64,000 bases of DNA from Alicyclobacillus suci (lineage in GTDB: Bacteria; Bacillota; Bacilli; Alicyclobacillales; Alicyclobacillaceae): positions 62,001-126,000 of the forward strand of contig NZ_JAFMTW010000003.1 in assembly GCF_017329615.1 (NCBI RefSeq), in the 5' to 3' direction. Each line of letters begins with the position of its first letter. Position 1 is the first letter of the stretch. Shown here in pieces: positions 45,101 to 54,743 of this stretch. Both the position numbers and the translations under genes were made by a program. Under the pieces are notes generated by a model. It did no database searches. It saw only the letters and a program-made list of their open reading frames with translations, and was not told the DNA's origin.

Positions 45101-45887
45101 GAACAATATCCTTCGCGTCCTGCAACCACGCCGCATACTTGTCCACCTCGGGAATGGTCTCTGCTAACGTGTGCGCCAGTGCAAAATCGTTGTGTGCCAT
45201 TTCCAGGTGTTCAAGCACCCAAGCTGAAAAGGCGTTGGCAAACGGCGTTTCACTCCACGGTCGATATGTAGAGGGATACGCTTGCGCGATTTCCTGTAAC
45301 CAGGTTTCCGGATGTACTTGGCTGTTGGCCGCGTCATAGAGCCGCAGCAAAACTTTCGCCAGGTTTTTATCATCGGCCAGCCGAAGCCCAATCATCATCT
45401 GTCGAATCGCCTGCGCGTCGCCAGAGTCGTCCGCCAACGCCCGCTCAATCACATGGTTTGCGACGTCTATCGAAAGCAGCGCCTGCTCGTTCGCGTCGAG
45501 CAAGCGGAAATCCGGTGCCAAATCGAGATACAGAAGGTTTTGGCGCACGACCTCAAGACAAAAACTGTGAATGGTCGAGATTTGCGCTTGCCACAGCGAC
45601 GTCGACTGCCGACGCAACCGCTGTGCTGCAGTGGAATTGCCCATCTGACGATATTCCTGAATGCGCTCTTGGATTCGCACCGCGATGCGCTGACGCATCT
45701 CTCCGGCGGCCGCCTCCGTAAACGTCATCACCAAGATATTCTCCATGTTCAGGGCGGGGTCGGTTTCGAGCAGATGAAGGACCCGCTCAACGAGGACGGC
45801 CGTCTTCCCTGACCCTGCGCCCGCCGAAACAATCAGGTTCCGCTTGGTCGTCGTAATGGCGCTCGTCTGCGCTTGTGACCACTTCAT
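42114..45887 (-). CDS. addA: ATP-dependent helicase/nuclease subunit A
   Basis: A 1257-residue AddA. The UvrD-type helicase domain starts with SAGAGSGKTAVLVERVL (Walker A) and includes VDEYQDTSPIQDAIV, MTIHRSKGLEYPVVFV and VLYVAFTRARERLIVV. The C-terminal RecB-family nuclease has LVIDYKTDHV with the metal-binding Asp and Lys. With AddB it resects double-strand breaks and loads RecA at Chi-like sites. It is last in a four-gene operon and overlaps addB as ATGA. Confidence 0.95.
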   Translation of the reverse strand: MKWSQAQTSAITTTKRNLIVSAGAGSGKTAVLVERVLHLLETDPALNMENILVMTFTEAAAGEMRQRIAVRIQERIQEYRQMGNSTAAQRLRRQSTSLWQAQISTIHSFCLEVVRQNLLYLDLAPDFRLLDANEQALLSIDVANHVIERALADDSGDAQAIRQMMIGLRLADDKNLAKVLLRLYDAANSQVHPETWLQEIAQAYPSTYRPWSETPFANAFSAWVLEHLEMAHNDFALAHTLAETIPEVDKYAAWLQDAKDIVLQARHAFKSPTGTIDFDELAAAISRFTALKSPRSSYKGPELQQIKALRDEGIESMKVIVPVLARGVEGLSQDLVLLSPHIQTLCQLVQAVIAEMRRRKQAEGVIDFQDLEHLAFTALADEQSGALYRLQENYRHVFVDEYQDTSPIQDAIVDLATLDQDNLFAVGDVKQSIYRFRMAEPGLFLHRYGRYQAEDGGLAIDLTENYRSRDGVVHFVNFVFGQLFSPELTGFAYDKRARMVVGAAYPPADPSSPLVEVHFLDRSSALSENGQADNTDVARQESVKPFEDVDVSALEREARVVAKRIREMMEAEDVQVWDNKAGTNRKLAFGDIAVLLRSGRDALNTVVDVLQASGIPVSATTSTGFFEALEVQWLIACLSVIDNPRDDLQFVTLLRSPFVGWDENMLARVRLSSRRTLWDGVRSIARPDDEALDESQKRIRDADSVDRARAFLQQLETWRTFARQSSVVDTLYRVMEDVDYMRYVRGMSRGKIRKANVQKLLDLARAYDERTKFAGLYGFLQQWQREDEADLDLGAANVTEPDAVQVMTIHRSKGLEYPVVFVIDLGKQFRLTQDLLYVNRDVGIGAVAYDPHTHQRWRTVSSIAVTHAERRSTLAEEARVLYVAFTRARERLIVVGSTQNLARQVNKAVYAHGGQRQQLLAGAFTGAKSFMDWLLPIMLRHPRATALQQLVQSDSWDGHVFATEAENLALYVYDMNQVTASEPKRQDVDKGAEWAWDAIVARIAQQPRERATIRIVDRPDHALDVLFGKVSATDMRRLHVALMGDAPVRRRQAAASLLEDPAFVRPNAVTPREEGIAFHAFMQRFCISIDGDVASIAQEIERLLEEKQIDAKIAAALNIPQVASFLQSPLGRRMQKGLRVFREQPFFHRIDVPVDNGRRTVPIVAQGVIDCLVEEADGWLVIDYKTDHVDAANVTSAKREYEAQVATYLEALRPLTKAKPVQAFLYFVRPNIALEVESLSLPDIFVELLRRHRQQSE

Positions 45888-48800
45888 TTCTCTTCACCTT
45901 CCCCGGCGGATGAACTGACGATATCGTCGAACCGCTTGGCCAATAGCACGTGATACGACGAGCCGTGATCTAACGGTTCAAAGTGACAAACCTTGCGGAA
46001 GGAACACCTTGTGCACGCGCTGTCGTTGTGCGCCTGCAGATACGGTCGTACAGGCACCTTGCCCAAACTCAAGTCCGTCGCGATTTGTTCGATGCGCTCG
46101 CAGACAAACGCCACGGCATTCGCCCACTCCTCATCCGTCCAGACCTTCGCATGCTGGCGAAACGTTCCGTCTTTCTTAAACAAGTCACCAAAGAGTTCGG
46201 ACTTGCCATCCGGGAAATTCCTATCCATCGCAGAAATCGCCGTGCCGTCTGCGTTAAAGTATCCTTCAGGCACATACGCCTTGCGCAAAGCCGACAATGC
46301 GGCCGCATCTGGCTCTGGAACTTCCGAGATGGCTGGCAGACTCAATAACGGCAAATAAAATGCACCCGCCGGGCGAACCTGTTTGCCCGTACGGCCCAGT
46401 TTTTGCTGGACCACCGCAAGATACACAATCAACTGCAACTGCAACCCGTAAAACATGCGAGTGGCATCGAGTTTCTGACTGCGACCACTCTTGTAATCAA
46501 AAATGCGGAACCAAGTAGTATCCCCATCTTCGTACACATCCAGACGGTCAACTCGCCCTCGAATCACCACATCCTCACCGTTGTTCAAATGGATGGTCAA
46601 GGGGGAACTATCGCTATCCTCAAACCCAAACGACCACTCTAGCTCGAACGGCTCATATGCGCCTTGCTTCGCCTGCAACCATAATACTTCCGCCACCGCA
46701 TGCAGATAATTGCGCAAATCGGCCGCACGCGCCCCTAAAATTCCTCCTTGAAAATCCGCGTGCTGCCCTCGAGCCAACTGCTCCGCAAACACGCGTTCAG
46801 CCAGTTGCGTCATATCTGCCAACTGCAATTGCTCAAAGCGCACTTCCGCTCGGCGGTGCATATCGACCAGTTGAAACACCGTATCGTGCAGAAGGTTTCC
46901 AATATCTGCAGCAACCTTTGCCCGCGCCATGTCAGGATTCACCCGCAAGCCAAACCGAACAAAGTATTGATAGGGACACGCGGCGTAATTCTCCAGACGA
47001 TGCACACTCAATTTCAACGGGGAGCCATAGAGTTGCTTTACCAGTGCCGCTTCTATCTGACCTGTTGGCAGCGTGTGCGACAGCCCCGCAATCGCCCGCT
47101 GCAACCTGCGACTGCGTGCATCGGTTTCACCAAACCACGATACGATATCCAATAAATCGTGGCGGCCAAACAATTCTTCCATATCGCCTTTATCTTTCGC
47201 TTGCGCAAAAATCTGCACCACCAAATCGAGCGCCACCGAAGATCTCATCACGTATAACGCGTCGTCAGCGGTTATTAGATTTCTACCTTCGTTCAGCGCA
47301 TGTACCGGTTGTACCGGTGTGCCACAGGCATCACAAAGTCGTATCACATACGGGGACGGCCGCTGTTCCGTAGCGCCATGGGTTCGCGCGAAACTAATTG
47401 TCAAACGCTTGTTCGCCCGCGTAAACAGCAAATACGGCGTCAGTTGGTGAATCGCTGTCAATTCCCGGGTCGTGAAACCAATCGGAATACCAAACAATTG
47501 TGCAAACATATCCCGTTCGTCATCTTGTAGCAGCCCATTCGATTGCACGCGTTCAGGCAGCGCACGGTCAGATGCACCAACGACAAAGACGTAATCCTTC
47601 ACCCAGGCGTGCGCATGTGTGTAAGGGCGAATCAACACGTCGTCAATGCCGCTGGGAATGGTCGATTGCCTCTCCTCCATCAATGCGGACGTGACAAGCT
47701 GAAACAAATCTTCGCGAACAAACTGAGCCTCGCCGCCCACATTCGCGAGGTCGTTTAAAAGCTGGACGGTCAACTGCCACGCCTGCTCATGCTGACTCGC
47801 CTGGAGCGGATTTTGATGGACATCTTCAAGCACGACCGACTCGGCGACAATCGATTTTGCGTTCACGGCCATCAGCAGATCCCACAGTGCCCGTGCAAAT
47901 GCGAGAGGCGTCAGGATTTCCGCTGAAACGGCTTCGTAAAACGGTTGAAAGAACGCCATCAAATACCTCCGCAGGCGATTGGCCCGTTCGTCTTCCTGCG
48001 TTGCAAACTCCATTGCATCAGCGGTTGAAGCCTGCTGCCGAAATATCCAGTCCTCCATCTGAAACCAGACTTTCGCACCTGCGACGTCAGCGGCTTTCAA
48101 GTACATATCAAACCAGTCGACATCAGCCTGCTTGAGCCCATGAAAATCGGTTCGCAACAATCGCGCCATCGCATCTGTTGACAAATCTTCCACGACAGCC
48201 CGCAACGCCGCGAGCAAAAACCGTCCCAGCGCGTGCGCGGCAAGCGGTGGAAACGCATCTAAAGAATGCGGAATATCGTAACGCTTAAAGACGTCGTGTA
48301 GGCGCACGCCCTCCTCCTGAAGCGACGGAACCAACACGGCAATATCGCGAAACGCAACGTGCTCTTCCTCCACAAGGCGCAAAATTTCATCTGCGACGGC
48401 ATGTGCCTCAGCCTCGTCATCTTCGGCCATCCATACCCGAAGCCCATCGGCTACACCGCTCGACGTCACCGACTCACCGCCGCGAAACACCTCTTCCAAT
48501 TGGGACAGCGGCCGAATTTGTCGGACATCAGCGGTTATCGCCAACGCCTGTGACGTCCAAGAAACACCCTTTTGCTCGAGACACGCCGCCAACTGTAACG
48601 CACTATACAGGACACCAGGGAGATACTCGCGGCCGTAATTTTGAAAGTGCGGCAGCCAGTTGGACAATCGCTCAAACTGTGGCCAAAGCGCCGAAGCTTG
48701 TTTCACCCAATCCAATTCCTGATTCGTCCATGCGTCGGGGAGCACAAACGTAAAAGTACTTTGACTTGCAGTCGCCGCAATTTCCCCCATCAGCGCAACC

Positions 48801-49474
48801 TGATCAGACGTTAAACGATGAAACCCATCAAAATAGAACGTGGACTCAGCGAGCCAATTCACTTGCGGCACAGCCGCTGTCGCCGCTGTGAGTAGCAGTG
48901 CCGGATCAAAAAATCCCTTTTCGCGAAGCCGTTCGCGATAGCGAATGTATAACAGACAAAGGTCGCGCAACTTTCCGATAAGCGACTTACCAACCGTCAT
49001 TTGTGCCCGAGGCACACCGACTGCAAGTGATGCTGCAGCCGACTCGAGGGCCCCCTCCATGGCAGCCAGATTGACCTGGTACTGGGACATCTCATCAAAA
49101 GCGTCAAGCACCAGCTGATAAAATCCAACATTGGCTTGCGCGCGCTTGAGTGGACCAAGTTGCTCGCGCAATTCCCGATAGACGTCAGCAAACAACATCT
49201 GCTTGCCGGACGCATTAATCGTTTGCTCATCACTGCCGCCGGCCGCTTGCCGAATTCGCTCCGCCAACCGCGTCAACGTAATGACTTCACAGCGCAGCGC
49301 CGACGGAATTTGCTCCATCAACATTTGCTCCGCAGCAAATGCCACATCATCTGGCACGACCCAGAACAAAGTGGGTCCAATTGGCGCCTGTTCTGTCAAC
49401 CTCTGCATATCCGCGACGACACTGTGAGATTTGCCACTACCCGTCGGGCCAAACCAAAACCGAACATCGGCCAC
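45884..49474 (-). CDS. addB: ATP-dependent helicase/nuclease subunit B
   Basis: A 1196-residue AddB from a GTG at 49474 with GAGG upstream. It has an N-terminal Walker A (FGPTGSGKSHSV), a central inactivated helicase region and a C-terminal nuclease (FRIFDYKSGRSQKLD). Four Cys expected to hold a 4Fe-4S cluster are seen: one in NYAACPYQYFVRF and three in ACTRCSFRKVC. It scans for Chi and cuts the other strand. It follows the YhaN gene by 18 bp. Confidence 0.94.
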   Translation of the reverse strand: MADVRFWFGPTGSGKSHSVVADMQRLTEQAPIGPTLFWVVPDDVAFAAEQMLMEQIPSALRCEVITLTRLAERIRQAAGGSDEQTINASGKQMLFADVYRELREQLGPLKRAQANVGFYQLVLDAFDEMSQYQVNLAAMEGALESAAASLAVGVPRAQMTVGKSLIGKLRDLCLLYIRYRERLREKGFFDPALLLTAATAAVPQVNWLAESTFYFDGFHRLTSDQVALMGEIAATASQSTFTFVLPDAWTNQELDWVKQASALWPQFERLSNWLPHFQNYGREYLPGVLYSALQLAACLEQKGVSWTSQALAITADVRQIRPLSQLEEVFRGGESVTSSGVADGLRVWMAEDDEAEAHAVADEILRLVEEEHVAFRDIAVLVPSLQEEGVRLHDVFKRYDIPHSLDAFPPLAAHALGRFLLAALRAVVEDLSTDAMARLLRTDFHGLKQADVDWFDMYLKAADVAGAKVWFQMEDWIFRQQASTADAMEFATQEDERANRLRRYLMAFFQPFYEAVSAEILTPLAFARALWDLLMAVNAKSIVAESVVLEDVHQNPLQASQHEQAWQLTVQLLNDLANVGGEAQFVREDLFQLVTSALMEERQSTIPSGIDDVLIRPYTHAHAWVKDYVFVVGASDRALPERVQSNGLLQDDERDMFAQLFGIPIGFTTRELTAIHQLTPYLLFTRANKRLTISFARTHGATEQRPSPYVIRLCDACGTPVQPVHALNEGRNLITADDALYVMRSSVALDLVVQIFAQAKDKGDMEELFGRHDLLDIVSWFGETDARSRRLQRAIAGLSHTLPTGQIEAALVKQLYGSPLKLSVHRLENYAACPYQYFVRFGLRVNPDMARAKVAADIGNLLHDTVFQLVDMHRRAEVRFEQLQLADMTQLAERVFAEQLARGQHADFQGGILGARAADLRNYLHAVAEVLWLQAKQGAYEPFELEWSFGFEDSDSSPLTIHLNNGEDVVIRGRVDRLDVYEDGDTTWFRIFDYKSGRSQKLDATRMFYGLQLQLIVYLAVVQQKLGRTGKQVRPAGAFYLPLLSLPAISEVPEPDAAALSALRKAYVPEGYFNADGTAISAMDRNFPDGKSELFGDLFKKDGTFRQHAKVWTDEEWANAVAFVCERIEQIATDLSLGKVPVRPYLQAHNDSACTRCSFRKVCHFEPLDHGSSYHVLLAKRFDDIVSSSAGEGEEK

Positions 49475-49492
49475 TCTGTATTCCTCACTTTC

Positions 49493-52400
49493 TCACTGCA
49501 TCGGCAGTACGTGCACATCAGGTTTTTGCTGAATGTCGTCGAGCAAGCGCTCGTGACAAGTCAGGTACAATATCGGCTGTTGTTGCGCCTCCTCGGCGAG
49601 TAATGCCAATACCCGACCCGCGCGCGTATCGTCAAAGTTCACGAGCGGGTCATCCAAAATCACTGGCAAAATTACACCTCGCTCGCGATACTGCCGGATA
49701 ACTGCCAAGCGCAACGCGAGGTACACTTGTTCGCGCGTACCTCTGGACACGTCGGACAGCGCGAACGCTTGTCCAGCAGCATCGACTAAATACACATTTT
49801 CCAAGCCGCTCGAACCGAGCGGTACCCTTAGCGCACAATAACGGCCATCCGTAATGCGGGCCAGATAATCCGATGCGTTGGCCAGTAATGGCGACGACTG
49901 ATGCGCTTCCACAACCATTCTGGCGCGGACGCTCAGCGCCTTGGCGATAGCTTGGGCGGCGAATTCCGCCTTTAAAGCTGCAATGTCCGCCTCCAACTGC
50001 TCCGCTTGCCAGCGCAGTGCACGACCTTGTTCCCCGAAACGGCTCATCTCCAGAGAATGGTCTAGCGACCACAGTTCCTCCTGTAGCGCCGCAACGCGCG
50101 CACGTTTCTGTTCTACCTCATCTTCGGCTGCGATAAGCGCCTCTTGCAAGGCCGACAAGGACGAACGCGCGGCCATTTGTACCACTCGAAACGCCGCCGT
50201 TTCGCCACTGCACTGCACCACTAGCGCCTGCAGTGCACGTTCACGACGCACTTGTAACGCCCGCCGGTGCGCCTCGCGCTCCATGCAACGTTCATACCCA
50301 TCCCTGTCATCGACGCCAAACTGCCGATAGACTTCATGAATCTGCTGTTCGACCGCAATCATCTGCTCCTCTATCATTTGCAACTCAACTAGCCAGGCGT
50401 CGAGCTGCTCCGTCAGCCTGGCGCACTCAGCGTTCGCCTCAACCCCCGACGCGACAATCTGACTCAATCGGTTAAGTGTCTCCTGCAGCGCCTCGACCGC
50501 CCATTGCGCTGCCGTCGAGGCATCAAGATTTTGGCGCGCCGCTTCTAAGGCCACTGCGAAACCTGCATCATGCGCCGGATGGATGATGTCGAGCCAAGAT
50601 TGCGCTGCCTGCAGTTCTGCGTGCACGTGCTGGCCTAGTTGTTGCACAGCTCGACACGTTTCCTCTACCTCCGCGCGCCAACGCGTCACATTGCGTGCAG
50701 CCTCTGCAAACTGCGCCCAATCTGCAGCCATCCACAATTCCATCGGAAAGTTTGCGTCGTTGAGCGCGGCTTTGTACTGGTTCGCTACCGCTTGTAGCTC
50801 ATTTGTCGCCACCTGCCACTCCGTGTCCCGCAGCCGTCGACGATAGGCGGCTTCTTCATAACTACCGAGCAGCGACTTCACGCGTTCAAGCCGTTGGCGT
50901 TCTAGCTCTGTCTCCTGAATGTAAGCCAAGATGTCCGCCAACACATCATCCACTGAATCGACGTGTACAGGCCCTTTCCAACGCGTCATATAAGGCGGTT
51001 TCTTCGCATAATTGCCACCCAATTCACGTGAAAGACGGCTGTTGAAACCCATACCGAGCAGTGTCAGCGCCAGCGCGATCGCAAACACGAAGACACTCAC
51101 AAAATTGCCTTTCACCCATTCAAAGACAAGACCAGCGCCCAAGGCGGCGAGAATAGCAGTGCGCATCCCTAACTCACGAAAATCCCCAGCAGTTTCTCGG
51201 GGCTGCCGAACCATCTCGTCACGCCACGCGCGCAACCGTTCAAAATCCCCGCGATAACCACTTTCTATCTCGCGCAATTGAACCGCTCGTTCCTCTATCG
51301 CCGCCCGGGCGTGCGACTCACTTGAATAATCCGCACCCACCGCCTCGCGAAAGACCTCGCGTTGTTCTGCCTCCCACGCGCGCGCTGCATCCCGCTGACG
51401 ACTCGCTTCCATCTCTGTGGCCACCGCGCGGCTGTAGGCATCTGCAAGCCGATAAAGCGCATCATTCGGGGTCATTTCGGCAAGTCGTGCCACCGCATCC
51501 GCTGCTAGATTCGACGGTAATGACGCCCGCGCACGAGCCAATTGCGCCTTCGCATGTCGAACAGCCTCTTGACGCGCTATCCACTCGCGAATCGATTGCT
51601 CTAACGCTTGGACTCGCAACTGCCAAGCCTGCACATCCCCTTGCAGTTCTGCATCAGCAGCTTTTCTCTGCATTTGGTGAAGGCGATGCTCATGCGTCGT
51701 TTTTCGCGTGAGCAGATGCTGACGCTTGTCCGCCAACCCAGCCTGCTGCTCAAGCCACGTCGGAACCTGTACCCAAAACTCGTAGTTTCCTGCCGGTACA
51801 GGGCCAAGCGCAGCCATCTTCGCCTCATTTTCCAGCAGTTCCTGTACCGCGTCATAGGCTGAGACCACGCGCTCAAGATGGTCGCGTCGCTGTTCACTGG
51901 CCAAAAGCAAGTTCCGTACATCCACCAACTCACGCTCCACCTCGTCCCGGTGTCGCAGAGTCTGACGGTACCACCCAGCCCTATCGGGCGAAGTTTGCAA
52001 TGCTTCAGCCACTTCCCGATGCGCCCGCAATACCTGATTCAACCGCGGCCGACTCGCACGCCGACTCGGATTGAAAATTTCACCGGCCGCCTTCTCGGTG
52101 GCCGCCTCCAATTCATAAGGGTTGATTAAAAGGGCGCGTAAACCAAACAACTGCGAAATCAGCGCATTCGGTTTCTCCGAAAAAGCAACCAAATCTGCCA
52201 ATTGGAGTGTAAAAAACGTCTCGTACAACACTTGCTCAACCTGTGCGAATTCCGGAAACCACGCAGCAAGTTCTCCCTGGCCAGTACCTTTCTTCCCGTC
52301 CTCTCCAGTGAGTCGCGGTGCCGCCCGTCGCCCGAGACTCCTCTCCAATGTGACAAGTTTCCCGGACTCTTGGCGCAACTGCAACCGAACATGTGCCCCA

Positions 52401-52588
52401 GGCCGCACCGGCGTGGTTCCTTCCGCCAATCGCGCCACACCGAATAAGCCGCCACGAATCGCCGCTAGCATGCTACTCTTTCCCGCCTCGTTGCGACCAT
52501 AAAGCACCTGAAGACCCTGACTGTGAAAGGTGACTGAAAAGTCCCGGTACGGACCTACATGGTCAATCCACAGGCCCTGCAGCCGCAT
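49493..52588 (-). CDS. YhaN/SbcC-like AAA ATPase with coiled coils and a membrane segment
   Basis: A 1031-residue SMC/Rad50-like protein. The Walker A is in LYGRNEAGKSSML (about residue 37); long Glu/Arg/Ala-rich coiled coils fill residues 180-450 and 560-850; two hydrophobic stretches at about 476-516 look membrane-spanning, as in Bacillus YhaN. The C-terminus has the signature DVSRGTREQVYLALRL and Walker B VILDDPLVNFDD. Its start overlaps the YhaO gene by 26 bases. It probably tethers or opens DNA ends for the YhaO nuclease. Confidence 0.9.
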   Translation of the reverse strand: MRLQGLWIDHVGPYRDFSVTFHSQGLQVLYGRNEAGKSSMLAAIRGGLFGVARLAEGTTPVRPGAHVRLQLRQESGKLVTLERSLGRRAAPRLTGEDGKKGTGQGELAAWFPEFAQVEQVLYETFFTLQLADLVAFSEKPNALISQLFGLRALLINPYELEAATEKAAGEIFNPSRRASRPRLNQVLRAHREVAEALQTSPDRAGWYRQTLRHRDEVERELVDVRNLLLASEQRRDHLERVVSAYDAVQELLENEAKMAALGPVPAGNYEFWVQVPTWLEQQAGLADKRQHLLTRKTTHEHRLHQMQRKAADAELQGDVQAWQLRVQALEQSIREWIARQEAVRHAKAQLARARASLPSNLAADAVARLAEMTPNDALYRLADAYSRAVATEMEASRQRDAARAWEAEQREVFREAVGADYSSESHARAAIEERAVQLREIESGYRGDFERLRAWRDEMVRQPRETAGDFRELGMRTAILAALGAGLVFEWVKGNFVSVFVFAIALALTLLGMGFNSRLSRELGGNYAKKPPYMTRWKGPVHVDSVDDVLADILAYIQETELERQRLERVKSLLGSYEEAAYRRRLRDTEWQVATNELQAVANQYKAALNDANFPMELWMAADWAQFAEAARNVTRWRAEVEETCRAVQQLGQHVHAELQAAQSWLDIIHPAHDAGFAVALEAARQNLDASTAAQWAVEALQETLNRLSQIVASGVEANAECARLTEQLDAWLVELQMIEEQMIAVEQQIHEVYRQFGVDDRDGYERCMEREAHRRALQVRRERALQALVVQCSGETAAFRVVQMAARSSLSALQEALIAAEDEVEQKRARVAALQEELWSLDHSLEMSRFGEQGRALRWQAEQLEADIAALKAEFAAQAIAKALSVRARMVVEAHQSSPLLANASDYLARITDGRYCALRVPLGSSGLENVYLVDAAGQAFALSDVSRGTREQVYLALRLAVIRQYRERGVILPVILDDPLVNFDDTRAGRVLALLAEEAQQQPILYLTCHERLLDDIQQKPDVHVLPMQ

Positions 52589-53855
52589 GCATACCCCTCC
52601 ATTCTACCAGTTCCAAATCGTCCTGTTGGGGGTGCATATGGCTTAACAGAATTTGGCGAACCCGCTGCATCACACCCTCCGAATCCTGTTTTAATGCCTC
52701 CGCGACGAGGGCACACTCGCTTTCCTTCCAGCCGCCGTCGGCAAGCAGCCCAAACACCGCCTTAGGCTCCAACTCTGCCTGCCGCAACAACTGAAGCAAC
52801 TGTCCGACATAACTGTCAGACGTCTCCCACACGCCAAAGTCGACGTCTGGTTCCACCGCGCTGGTATAGCGGTGGAACCAGACTGCAAGTGACTCATCAT
52901 CGGCCGCATGCTGAAAAATCGCCTTAGTTTCCGGCAAATTGAGGCTATTGTGCAAAGAACTGCGCCCCGACAAACAAAGATGGACAAGTCGCAACACAGT
53001 ATCTCCTTTTAACTCCGCTGCGACAGCCCCCCACACGTCGTCAATGGTCGTCATGTCACTCACATCCACGTCGACACGCTGCCATTCCACCATCGAAAAC
53101 GGCAAAAAAGTGTGTGTCAAATGCAAATGGTCATCCCATGTCAGCAGAATCGCCCCATGCGAACCCATCTCACCCATATCACGCCCCTGTGGTGCGCCAG
53201 GATAACCGACAAACGGCCGGCGCTCACGCAATACGTGATGGCGATGAATATGTCCAAGCGCCCATGCGTCAAAATCAGACTGACGCACCACCTCTTCCAG
53301 CGATGCAGCGGCGTAGGGCGCGTGTGCCCCATACGATCCGCCAATTTGCCCATGGTACATCGCTATCGCGATATCTGCCTCGGGCAACCGCTGAAACTCA
53401 CCCACTTTCGATCCGTACAACTCCCGCGAACCGTAGCTGAACCCTGAAAACTGCACTTGATAACCCTGCAACGGCAACATGAGGTCGCACACGGATTCCC
53501 CATGCACCCGTCCGCCCAGAACGTGTACGCTGTCGGGCCACTGAAACAAAGCTGGCGCACCTGCCGGGTCGTGGTTACCGTGCGTGAGAACCACTGGAAT
53601 GCCATGATTAGCCAGGCGCCGAAACTGGCGATACACATCATATTGAACACTCACAGGTGGGTCTGTCCCGTCGAACAAATCTCCCACAATCATCACGACA
53701 TCCACCTGCGCGTCGATAGCGTAATCCACCAATCGCGCTAGAATCGTATCCACTGCTTGCCGCAATGTTTTTGCCACCTGTTCCGGCAACGCCTCGGCGG
53801 CGACCCGCAGCGGCGTCCCCATATGTAAATCCGCTGTATGGAGAATGCGCAACAC
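52563..53855 (-). CDS. YhaO/SbcD-like metallophosphoesterase (DNA nuclease)
   Basis: A 430-residue protein from GTG 53855, preceded by GTAGGTGA; the longer frame runs into the divergent promoter. The five phosphoesterase motifs are present: HTADLHMG, VGDLFDG, THGNHDP, MYHGQIGG and GHIHRHHV. It is the Mre11/SbcD-type partner of the following ATPase, as in the Bacillus yhaO-yhaN pair. Here the pair leads directly into addB-addA, giving one DNA-end-processing operon. Confidence 0.9.
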   Translation of the reverse strand: MLRILHTADLHMGTPLRVAAEALPEQVAKTLRQAVDTILARLVDYAIDAQVDVVMIVGDLFDGTDPPVSVQYDVYRQFRRLANHGIPVVLTHGNHDPAGAPALFQWPDSVHVLGGRVHGESVCDLMLPLQGYQVQFSGFSYGSRELYGSKVGEFQRLPEADIAIAMYHGQIGGSYGAHAPYAAASLEEVVRQSDFDAWALGHIHRHHVLRERRPFVGYPGAPQGRDMGEMGSHGAILLTWDDHLHLTHTFLPFSMVEWQRVDVDVSDMTTIDDVWGAVAAELKGDTVLRLVHLCLSGRSSLHNSLNLPETKAIFQHAADDESLAVWFHRYTSAVEPDVDFGVWETSDSYVGQLLQLLRQAELEPKAVFGLLADGGWKESECALVAEALKQDSEGVMQRVRQILLSHMHPQQDDLELVEWRGMHAAAGPVD

Positions 53856-54004
53856 GAATTCACCTACTCTCTCACAAACATACGTTCGCATGCTGCATGA
53901 GAAAGGATTCGACGTCCATCCCAAAATTCCTTGTGTGCGTATGCACAAGGCATCCGCGGAACTCATATATGGGTCTAGGAGTTCTTTGAGAGGAGCGTGC
54001 GTAC

Positions 54005-54694
54005 ATGGCGAGTACACCGATAGTGCAGCCCAAGCAGGTTTCTGCTGCACGAATACTCACTTCGTCTGGATTTGGCTTGCTGTTCGACTCGTTCGATGTC
54101 GGACTTTTGTCGTATGTGCTCGTGTCGCTTGCCAAGGAATGGCATCTTTCGACGACCGTCACAGGCTTCATTGGCAGCGTCAGTTCTATTGGTATGGCAG
54201 TCGGATCGGCATTTGCCGGTTCGCTCGCCGACAAATTCGGACGGCGCAGTATCTTCTTATTCACTTTACTCATTTACAGTATCGCGACAGGGCTCTCAGC
54301 CTTCGCAGCAGGAGTCGGTCTGTTTATTCTCCTGCGTTTCTTCGTGGGCTTAGGACTCGGGGGGGAATTGCCCGTGGCCACCACATATGTTCTGGAATCT
54401 TCACCAGACGATGTCCGCGGCCGACGCGTCGTATTCCTGGAAATGTTTTGGGCATTTGGATCTCTCATCGCGGCGCTCGTGTCCTTTTTTGTCATTCCCT
54501 CCGCAGGCTGGCGCGTCGTATTTCTCATCGGCGCCATTCCAGCACTCTACACGATTGTCCTGCGCTTCGCTCTGCCGGAGACACCAAGGTACACGCGCCT
54601 TGCCAAACGCCCCTCGATGGCGACTGCGCTCAAGCAAGTCTGGACAAACGGCATGGCCCGCCGGTCCGCCGTTACCTGGATTTTGTGGTTCCAC
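54005..54694 (+). pseudogene. MFS transporter, C-terminal half missing
   Basis: The frame starts well (ATG after AGAGGAGCG) and reads as the first half of a sugar/aromatic-acid-type MFS carrier: helices 1-6, the loop SLADKFGRRSIF, and GLGLGGELPVATTYVLESS. Family similarity runs to VTWILWF (about 54694), the start of helix 7, and then changes to unrelated sequence until a stop at 54805. Such carriers have about 400-450 residues. The right half has been lost, apparently by a rearrangement that brought in the beta-helix gene. Confidence 0.75.
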
Positions 54695-54743
54695 AACATC
54701 CGGCTAGGGGTATTGTCAGTCAAAGTCGTTCTGGAAACGGCGT

